A stretch of 64,000 nucleotides of DNA from Massilia phosphatilytica. GTDB lineage: Bacteria > Pseudomonadota > Gammaproteobacteria > Burkholderiales > Burkholderiaceae_D. Location: positions 868,001 through 932,000 of the forward strand of contig NZ_PUIP01000001.1 in assembly GCF_002968015.1 (NCBI RefSeq). The letters run 5' to 3'. This document shows positions 43,034-49,373 of this stretch, piece after piece; positions within the stretch are counted from its first letter, which is position 1, and each line of letters opens with the position of its first letter. Made by a program: the position numbers and the translations under genes. The notes beneath the pieces were generated by a model. It worked only from the letters and a program-made list of their open reading frames with translations, did not search any database and was not told where the DNA came from.

Positions 43034-43464
43034 TCGAACTGCTGGCAACCATGGAGCGCGACCGCCTGGTCATCCATGGCAAGCCGGCGCTGCAGGACGT
43101 CGTCGCTTACCATCTCGCGACCGACGGCGCCTGGTATCGGGCGTTCCGGGAACGGTACTGCCCGGGGCGGGTGGCGCCGGACGGCGGCATCCTCGAGCGC
43201 AGCGTGCTGAGGATCGATCCCCATCCCTCCCTGTGCGCACGCGTGGACGGAAGCGGCCCGTCGGTCGAACGCCACGTGTTCGCGCTCGAACGGGAACAGT
43301 CGCGCACCCGCCTCGGGCGGACTGGCCGGGACGTGCAGGTGAAGCTGAACCAGGTGTATGCCGCCATGGGTGCATTTCTTCAGGGAAATGATTTTGATAT
43401 CATGGCGTCCCGGCTTGGGATGTGCAGATTGGATACGCGAAAGGAAAAGCATGGCAACGCCTGA
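43030..43464 (+). CDS. small protein of unknown function, overlapping both neighbours
   Basis: A 144-residue protein if it starts at TTG 43030, overlapping the previous stop by 4 bases; 137 residues if it starts at ATG 43051. It is rich in Arg and lacks signal or membrane segments. Stretches such as QDVVAYHLATDGAWYRAFRERY look like a compact helical domain. Its stop lies 13 bases inside the next gene. The chain of overlaps argues that this and its neighbours make one functional unit. No family recognised. Confidence 0.6.
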   Translation: MIELLATMERDRLVIHGKPALQDVVAYHLATDGAWYRAFRERYCPGRVAPDGGILERSVLRIDPHPSLCARVDGSGPSVERHVFALEREQSRTRLGRTGRDVQVKLNQVYAAMGAFLQGNDFDIMASRLGMCRLDTRKEKHGNA

Positions 43465-44764
43465 AGAGTTCAAGAATAAAATTCTGCGCTTGGAAAAGAA
43501 ATGGCAACCCAACCGTGATGCAAGGTTTCCTTGGGCACCGTTCGGCGACGACATGGTCGTCGAGCGTGGCAGCCTGCCACCGCACGAACGCCTGGTCGAA
43601 GTCCGCGCACGGCCACCGATCGTCATGCCTCTTGCCGGGCCATCTACCGATGTCTTGCGCACGGTGTGGAACGGCGACGCCGCGACGCTGTCCGATGCCC
43701 CGTTCTTTCATCAGTATGCGATTGCAGCGAGCCCCGCTCAGTACTGGGACTCGTGGAGGCGCCATCCTGGCGGCCAGGCGCTGCACAGTGAAGGCAGATG
43801 GGCTTGCGACAATCTGAGGGATGCGGGTGAAAAATATTCCTGGAGCGGCTCACTACTGGACTTCCCCTTGCTCGCATTGGCCCTGCAAACAGCGGTGGCC
43901 CGAGGCGACGAACTGCGCGCTGCCGCCGTCTGCCTCAGGATTCTCGACTGGGGCGGTGTTCTCTACAAGCCCGGACGCATGAAAGATTGGCTGTTCGAAC
44001 GCGCCTTCCTGAACGAACTTTGCCGAAGCCTCGTGGACGCTACGGCACGCCTGATTCCACAGTCTTCCGAGTCGACGGACTGTTTCGACGGCAATACCTA
44101 TCTCATGAATTCAAGCAGCACGAAGCTGTATGCTGCCATGTCGCTCGATTTGCGTGAGGGCGTGCAAGCTGGACGGCAGGACGTGCTGATTTACGATGCG
44201 CGTGTCGCCGCAGCCTTGGCGTTCATCACGCGCATCGTGCTTGCACGCAGCGGTGCAACAACATTGCCCGATGCGTTCCGCTTCCCGGTTGAAAAGAATC
44301 CCGAGGCACGTCGCGATCCAAGCTGCGCCACCTTCGAATTTCCCCGATTTTCGACCATGGAAGCGGGGCATCGGGACCGTGCGAAATTTGCCCGTATCGG
44401 CTCGAGGATCATCCAGCAGATGCTCGACCTGTGCAGCCCGAGCACGGAGTTTGTACTCGCGGAAAAAGGCCTGTTCATGCTTGGGTACGATGTGCGTGAT
44501 GTGCGTGATGTGCGTGATGTGCGTGATGTGCGCCAGATATCGTCGCGAAAACCAGCCGATATGGCCGTTGTCGAATCCGTGTCCGCCGTCGATACGAGTT
44601 CCGAGGTGTTCAAGCGCCGGGCGGTCGAGCTGCACAAGGCCGGCAGGACGCAAGGCGAAGCAATCCTCGAGGCAGCGAGACAATTCAAGATTGACTTGAG
44701 TTCGTCGTACACAGCCTCCCCGGGTAGCCACTTCGGCCGGTGGCGCAAGCAGGGATATGTCTAG
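43451..44764 (+). CDS. 437-residue protein of unknown function with DVR tandem repeat
   Basis: A soluble protein starting at ATG 43451 (AAGGAAAA upstream), overlapping the previous gene by 14 bases. The first ~330 residues form an unknown, mostly helical domain with LLDFPLLALALQTAVARGDELR and FDGNTYLMNSSSTKLYAAMS as its most distinctive parts. Near residues 346-361 there is a perfect YDVRDVRDVRDVRDVR run encoded by a 9-base tandem repeat. The C-terminal ~55 residues (VFKRRAVELHKAGRTQGEAI) look like a small helical DNA- or protein-binding unit. Base composition is less GC-rich than the flanks, suggesting acquisition. No family recognised. Confidence 0.7.
   Translation: MATPEEFKNKILRLEKKWQPNRDARFPWAPFGDDMVVERGSLPPHERLVEVRARPPIVMPLAGPSTDVLRTVWNGDAATLSDAPFFHQYAIAASPAQYWDSWRRHPGGQALHSEGRWACDNLRDAGEKYSWSGSLLDFPLLALALQTAVARGDELRAAAVCLRILDWGGVLYKPGRMKDWLFERAFLNELCRSLVDATARLIPQSSESTDCFDGNTYLMNSSSTKLYAAMSLDLREGVQAGRQDVLIYDARVAAALAFITRIVLARSGATTLPDAFRFPVEKNPEARRDPSCATFEFPRFSTMEAGHRDRAKFARIGSRIIQQMLDLCSPSTEFVLAEKGLFMLGYDVRDVRDVRDVRDVRQISSRKPADMAVVESVSAVDTSSEVFKRRAVELHKAGRTQGEAILEAARQFKIDLSSSYTASPGSHFGRWRKQGYV
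44489..44533 (+). repeat. five tandem GATGTGCGT units
   Basis: Four perfect 9-base units and a fifth ending in C. Each encodes Asp-Val-Arg. Slippage would change the length of this charged linker by three residues without a frameshift. Confidence 0.95.
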
Positions 44765-44922
44765 CCGCTAGCGTTGAATTCCTCGACCGACATCGGCGCG
44801 CTCAAGTCGTTCCCGGCGTCGGGAATCCGCTGGAGCAATTTCGATGTCGAGAGTCGGATCGGCATGATCGACAGCAAAAGATCGCGGCATTGATCTAAAT
44901 TCTATAGCGAATATGGTTGCCA

Positions 44923-44936
44923 ATGGGTAATATTGC
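44923..44936 (+). promoter_or_regulatory. shared motif ATGGGTAATATT, copy 2
   Basis: It lies 40 bases before ATG 44963 and matches the motif before the kinase gene at 11 of 12 positions. TAATAT could be a -10 element. It suggests that the last gene of the cluster has its own promoter under the same control. Confidence 0.35.
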
Positions 44937-44962
44937 GTTTTCCAACATCCTTTTGCCCAACC

Positions 44963-46027
44963 ATGCTCGAAAAAACGATGCTGCAAGCGCTGGCCGATCA
45001 ATATCGCCAGATTCGCAAGGAAGTGTTCCAGAAGGCCACCTGGTCAGAGGAAGCAAGCGTCCACCAGCAGAACAAAATGACGCTTGCGGGCCGCATCGTC
45101 GGCCTGTGCACGGGCGCCGACCTGGCGCTCTACCGGGGTAATGACCGCGCCGCGCAGCAGGCGCTGTGGGACCACCTGTGGATCAAGATCCGGTATGCGG
45201 GGATCAGGGCCAAGCTCGCCAGCGATGAGGTCGCCACGATCTACCCGATGTTCAGCCAATGGGAACACTTTGCCGACCCGGGCTGGGATATCGAACTCGA
45301 CGGCTGGAAGGTCGTCCAGGCGGGTGACAACGTGCGCCATTTCCTCGATCGGACCGGACCGTTCGAGAATACGCTGGCGGTCGGTAACGTCCACAAGTTG
45401 CGCAGGACTGTCGGACTGGCGCGCGCGTACGGCGCGCATCTTGCTCAAGGCAAGCCTCCGCTCGCGTTCCTGACCGCGGATCATGCGGCATCGGATGTGT
45501 GGGCCGTACACGCCTGCCTGCAATCCATCGATTACAAGAGGGATATCACGGCCCTCCACCTGATGTCGGACGTGGGCTTCGATGTGATCAAGCCGGACAT
45601 CGTGATCACGAAGCTGTTCCATGCGCTGGGTTGGCTCGGTGCCATCGTCGATCTGCCTGGCGACTTCACGGCACGCGACCTGGTCGGGCACGGCAAGTAC
45701 GGCAAGCGCTATCTTTACACGGGCCCGTCGATGTACCGCCCCATCATCGACCTGGCACGCGCGGTGGCCGGCACGGCGGCAAGGGAAGACCTGGTGGCAG
45801 ATATCGGATGGGTGACGAACAATCCGTTGCGGGAGTTCGACATCTTCATGGTCAAGTTCGGACAAATGCCGGAACCGGCCTGGGGGATCACCCGGAATCT
45901 GGCAAGGGAAGTGGACACGGGCAAAGGAGACGCGCTTGCGCCGGCGTCGGGCGTCGTCTTCCGGCATCGCAGCGAGATCGGGCCGGACGATGCCGACGAC
46001 GCGTTGCCCGGCGATTCCGAGCAATGA
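44963..46027 (+). CDS. 354-residue protein, possibly DNA-glycosylase-like (HhH)
   Basis: A soluble helical protein. The stretch LMSDVGFDVIKPDIVITKLF (about 200-219), followed by HALGW, resembles the helix-hairpin-helix plus IKPDxHVxR region of base-excision DNA glycosylases, with Asp212 in the position of their catalytic Asp. This is a weak local similarity and the rest of the protein is unfamiliar. A 198-base gap separates it from the previous gene. ATG 44963 is chosen, but ATG 44978 and an upstream TTG are possible and no clear Shine-Dalgarno is seen. It is convergent with the sirtuin gene, 11 bases between stops. A nucleic-acid role would suit a defence-type cluster; this is inference. Confidence 0.65.
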   Translation: MLEKTMLQALADQYRQIRKEVFQKATWSEEASVHQQNKMTLAGRIVGLCTGADLALYRGNDRAAQQALWDHLWIKIRYAGIRAKLASDEVATIYPMFSQWEHFADPGWDIELDGWKVVQAGDNVRHFLDRTGPFENTLAVGNVHKLRRTVGLARAYGAHLAQGKPPLAFLTADHAASDVWAVHACLQSIDYKRDITALHLMSDVGFDVIKPDIVITKLFHALGWLGAIVDLPGDFTARDLVGHGKYGKRYLYTGPSMYRPIIDLARAVAGTAAREDLVADIGWVTNNPLREFDIFMVKFGQMPEPAWGITRNLAREVDTGKGDALAPASGVVFRHRSEIGPDDADDALPGDSEQ

Positions 46028-46038
46028 GCGGCCCGTCG

Positions 46039-46938
46039 TCACGCATGCATCATATGCGCGTCGATCGCCGCCAGCACGTCCAGCGCGCCTCCTGTGATGG
46101 CCAGGCCCGGCAGCCTGCCGATGTGCGCGTCCCGCGGGTTGATCCGTATGAGTGCGGCATTGTGGCGCGACGCCGTTTCGTGCGCGAATTGCCGCACGGT
46201 GGGAATGGCCGTCCCGGCGCCGAGTTCGATGACGATGGGACGCCGCACGCGCTCGAGCCAGCGGTGCCGCCGTGCCATCTGGCCGGTGTGGCGTGCACCC
46301 AGCCAGCCCGAGTCATTAAACATGAGTATGTTCGGGCGCGCCATCCCTCCGCAGTGCGGGCAGGCCGGCGGTGCGCACAGGAGCTCGCAGCGCGCTGCGT
46401 CGACGGCCGGCATGAACGCGGAGGCCGGCCAGATCGTGTCGCAGCAGGGCGTCAGGCATTGCAGGTAATGGATCGATCCATGGCACTCCTCCGCCAGCAG
46501 CGGATCGAATCCTGCTTTTGCGAAATGGCCGTCGACATTGCTCGTGAAAACGAAGGCGCCGTGCCGTGCCGCGCCGGCCCAGCGCCGCAGCATTCCATGG
46601 CCCCGGTGGGGCGCCGTGGCGCGGTACAGCGCGAGCCGGTGGCCGTAGAAGCCCCAGGCACGGTGGCGATGCGCATGAAAGGCGGCCGGGGACGCGATGT
46701 CCATGAAGGCCGTGCAGTCGGCCGCGAGCGCCGGGTACGCGCGCCAGAAGCCGGCATTGCCACGGAAGTCCGGTAAGCCGGAATCGACCCCCATCCCGGC
46801 CCCGGCCGCGATCACGATGCCGTCGGCTCGGGCGATCAGGTCCGCCGCCCGTGCGATCTCGTCGCGGGCCGGGATCTTCCTGCCGACGGGGCCGCTTTCC
46901 TTGCCGTGCATGAACGGGGCCAGTCCGGGTATCGTCAT
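46039..46938 (-). CDS. SIR2-family NAD-dependent deacylase-like protein
   Basis: A 299-residue sirtuin. The NAD-binding motif GAGMGVDSGLPDFRG (46-60) is followed by FTSNVDGHF (131-139) and the catalytic His153 in ECHGSIHYLQC. Zinc-type cysteines are Cys161/165/166, Cys184/188 and Cys193/196. IELGAGTAIPTVR replaces the usual NAD-binding GTSLxVxP stretch. The GFWRAYP wording marks a proteobacterial subgroup. It may deacylate proteins or, as in several defence systems, consume NAD; no fused effector domain is present, so protein deacylation is the default. AAGGAG precedes the ATG. It is divergent from the SGNH hydrolase gene. Confidence 0.87.
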   Translation of the reverse strand: MTIPGLAPFMHGKESGPVGRKIPARDEIARAADLIARADGIVIAAGAGMGVDSGLPDFRGNAGFWRAYPALAADCTAFMDIASPAAFHAHRHRAWGFYGHRLALYRATAPHRGHGMLRRWAGAARHGAFVFTSNVDGHFAKAGFDPLLAEECHGSIHYLQCLTPCCDTIWPASAFMPAVDAARCELLCAPPACPHCGGMARPNILMFNDSGWLGARHTGQMARRHRWLERVRRPIVIELGAGTAIPTVRQFAHETASRHNAALIRINPRDAHIGRLPGLAITGGALDVLAAIDAHMMHA

Positions 46939-47070
46939 CGTGTTCTCCTTGTGCCTGTGGATGGACCAAGGTTACCGGCGGCGGCGACAGACGGCGTCGC
47001 ACGGCTGCTGCGACGCCGGTTGTCGCTGACGAGGACATCATGCCGTGATCGATGGATGAAGGAGTTACCG

Positions 47071-47721
47071 ATGGCACATGTCGTCCTGCTGGGGGATTCG
47101 ATCTTCGACAACGCACCCTACGTTCCCGCAGGGATGCACGTTCAGGCCCGGCTGCAGTCGGTGCTCGGGCCCGGGGATCGGGCGTCGCTGCTGGCGCGCG
47201 ACGGCGCCGTGCTGGCCGATATGGTGGGGCAGGTGGCCCGCCTGGAGGAACTGCCCGAGGCGGCCGACTGGCTCGTCGTGAGCTCCGGCGGCAACGACGT
47301 GCTGGGCCTGGTCGGGGCGATGCAGTCGGCGGTAGGCTCGGTGATCGAAGCGGCCGGCCTGCTTGCCGCATGGCAGTCGGCGTTCCGGCGTGACTACCGG
47401 CGCATGCTGAACGTGCTGCTGTCGCGCCGGACACCGCTGGCGCTGGCGACGATCTACGATGGCGTTCCCGGCCTGGACCCCGCGCTGCGGACGGCGCTGG
47501 CCCCGTTCAACGACGTGATCCTGCGCGAAGCCGTGGCGCACCGGTTGCCGGTGCTGGATCTGCGGCTGGTCTGCGCCGAGCCCGGCGACTACGCGGCCGT
47601 GTCGGCCATCGAACCCTCGGCGCAGGGCGGGGCCAGGATTGCCCACGCGATCGCGCAGCTCGTGCGTGCACATGATGCCGCTGCACCGTGGACGGTCGTG
47701 TACGGCGGCGGGACTGCGTGA
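47071..47721 (+). CDS. SGNH/GDSL hydrolase
   Basis: A 216-residue cytoplasmic-looking esterase-type protein. Block I is VVLLGDSIFDN with Ser10. Block III is SSGGNDVLG with the oxyanion Asn. Block V is the variant IEPSAQGGARIA, which lacks the usual His of HPS, so the catalytic base may differ or the enzyme may be weak. No signal peptide is seen. GAAGGAG precedes the ATG. It is divergent from the sirtuin gene across 132 bases. Substrate unknown. Confidence 0.82.
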   Translation: MAHVVLLGDSIFDNAPYVPAGMHVQARLQSVLGPGDRASLLARDGAVLADMVGQVARLEELPEAADWLVVSSGGNDVLGLVGAMQSAVGSVIEAAGLLAAWQSAFRRDYRRMLNVLLSRRTPLALATIYDGVPGLDPALRTALAPFNDVILREAVAHRLPVLDLRLVCAEPGDYAAVSAIEPSAQGGARIAHAIAQLVRAHDAAAPWTVVYGGGTA

Positions 47722-47749
47722 TTGGATGATATTTCTCATTAGAAATATT

Positions 47750-47763
47750 TTTGGTAACATGAT
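47750..47763 (+). promoter_or_regulatory. shared motif GGTAACAT, copy 3
   Basis: TTTGGTAACATGAT lies about 25-35 bases before ATG 47785 in a short AT-rich gap. TGGTAACAT has the form of an extended -10 element. It resembles the copies at 41502 and 44923. Confidence 0.3.
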
Positions 47764-47784
47764 ATTTTGAACCAGGCAGCGCCC

Positions 47785-48198
47785 ATGCCAGCACAGATTG
47801 AACACATCGACGCCATCGCCCGCAGGAAGGGACGCGCCGTCCTTTACCTGGAATTCCATCCCCGGCCATTCAAGGAATGGCGCGCCTACCGGTATGAAGA
47901 CGACCCGGTACGCGCCGCCGTCCTGGCCTGGTTCGACGCGCATGGGGTGCCCTGGACCGCATGCGGTCCTTTCGCCGACCCGAGCGTGATGGCGCCATGG
48001 CTGGGCCAGGTCTACATCGACGTGCCGTACGACGAATCGCTGCCCGCCTACCGGGCGCTGGCCGGCTATCTCGAACATCCGGACGGCACGATGCGTCACG
48101 AGGGCGTGCTCTTCTATGCGATGCCGCTCGACCATGCGCTGCAAAATGCCGCGCATGACGCGCCGGGGTTCTGGGAACGCTGGGCGGAGGATTTTTGA
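47785..48198 (+). CDS. conserved-looking small protein coupled to a WYL regulator
   Basis: A 137-residue soluble protein with no signal peptide. RKGRAVLYLEFHPRPFKEWRAYRYEDDPVR and VPYDESLPAYRALAGYLEHPDG look like a compact alpha/beta domain with many aromatics. I recognise no named family. ATG 47785 is chosen; TTG 47767 is also in frame. Its stop TGA shares one base with the ATG of the WYL regulator, so translation is coupled and it is probably co-regulated with, or a partner of, that regulator. Confidence 0.7.
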   Translation: MPAQIEHIDAIARRKGRAVLYLEFHPRPFKEWRAYRYEDDPVRAAVLAWFDAHGVPWTACGPFADPSVMAPWLGQVYIDVPYDESLPAYRALAGYLEHPDGTMRHEGVLFYAMPLDHALQNAAHDAPGFWERWAEDF

Positions 48199-49205
48199 TG
48201 GCCACGAACCAGCAATCGCTGCTGCGCCAGTGGCACATGCTGCGCATGGTGCCGCGCGCGCCCGCGAAGATCTCCGCGCAGGCAGTGTGCGAGCGCCTGT
48301 GCGCCGCCGACTTTCGCGTGACCGAACGCACGGTCCAGCGTGACCTGCGGGAGCTGTCGAACGTCTTCCCCATCGTGGTCGACGAGCGCGACAAGCCTTA
48401 CGGCTGGAGCTGGTTGCGCGACGCTTCGAGCTTCGACCTGCCTGGCCTCACCGTGCCGGAAGCACTGACGCTGACCCTCGTCGAGCAGCACCTGCAGCAC
48501 CACCTGCCGCCCATCACGGTCGACGCGCTGCGCCCGCATTTCCGTTCCGCGGCACGGACGCTGTCGGCGGTCGAGGACTCGGCGCCGTCGCGCGCCTGGC
48601 TGGACAAGGTGCGCAGCGTGCCGCCGCAACAGCCGCTGCTGCCGCCGCGCATGGACGAGGCGTGCCAGCGGACCGTGTACCTGGCGCTGATGCAGGACCG
48701 CCAGCTCAAGGTGCATTATCGAAAGCGCGATGCGGACGAGCCGACCGTGTATGCGTCGGTGCATCCGCTGGCCATCGTGCAGCGCGGCGGCCTCGTCTAC
48801 CTGGTCTGCATGTTCGCCGGCTATGACGACGTCCGCACCATCGCGCTGCACCGGATCCAGCATGCCGAGGTGCTGTACGAAGCGGCGCGCGGCAAGCCCG
48901 GCTTCGACATCGACGCGTACATCGCCTCCGGCCAGTTCGGCGTCATCGCCGGCGAGCCGGTCAACCTGCGCGCGGTGTTCACGCGCGCGGCCGGCGAACA
49001 CCTGTTCGAAACGCCGCTCAGCGCCGACCAGGTGCTCGCGAGCGAGGCCGACGGCCGGCTGCGGCTGTCCGCCACGGTGCCGAATACCCGCGCGCTGGTG
49101 TGGTGGCTGCTCGGCTTCGGGGACGGCGTGGTGATCGAGGAACCGGCCAGCCTGCGCGAAGAACTGGCAGGCATTGCGCACCGGATGGCGGCGGCATATG
49201 GCTGA
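48198..49205 (+). CDS. WYL-domain transcriptional regulator (DeoR/YafY type)
   Basis: A 335-residue regulator. The N-terminal winged helix-turn-helix (about 5-75) includes ISAQAVCERLCAADFRVTERTVQRDLRELS. The WYL domain (about 145-225) includes RQLKVHYRKRDADEPTVYASVHPLAIVQRGGLVYLVC. A WCX-type C-terminal extension ends near 335. WYL proteins sense ligands such as nucleic acids or nucleotides and often regulate DNA-damage or phage-defence genes. It starts at the stop of the 137-residue gene and follows the sirtuin/SGNH pair. Targets are unknown; the motif shared by the starts at 41562, 44963 and 47785 is a candidate. Confidence 0.9.
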   Translation: MATNQQSLLRQWHMLRMVPRAPAKISAQAVCERLCAADFRVTERTVQRDLRELSNVFPIVVDERDKPYGWSWLRDASSFDLPGLTVPEALTLTLVEQHLQHHLPPITVDALRPHFRSAARTLSAVEDSAPSRAWLDKVRSVPPQQPLLPPRMDEACQRTVYLALMQDRQLKVHYRKRDADEPTVYASVHPLAIVQRGGLVYLVCMFAGYDDVRTIALHRIQHAEVLYEAARGKPGFDIDAYIASGQFGVIAGEPVNLRAVFTRAAGEHLFETPLSADQVLASEADGRLRLSATVPNTRALVWWLLGFGDGVVIEEPASLREELAGIAHRMAAAYG

Positions 49206-49373
49206 TGCGACGATCATTCTGCAGCTGCTTGCCAGACGCGATGACTAGACCGCTTTAGTGAGGCATGCTGCGCGCCTATCAGGTATGCTTCGCGGTGGTC
49301 ATCCCGTTGTGGTTGACAGATTGTAAAGCCGTGTATGTGCAGGGCTTTGTGTTGAATGATTAGGAATTCTCCG

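Noticed and set aside
44770..44894. Short plus-strand frame ending SNFDVESRIGMIDSKRSRH
   Set aside because: It reads like coding sequence and could be a gene remnant, but it is about 40 codons with no start signal and no family match, so I do not call it.
49260..49300. Imperfect direct repeat AGGCATGCTGCGCG / AGGTATGCTTCGCG before the OsmC-YcaO gene
   Set aside because: Only two imperfect copies, no dyad and no recurrence elsewhere in the window; a TTGACA at 49313 has no good partner at 16-18 bases.
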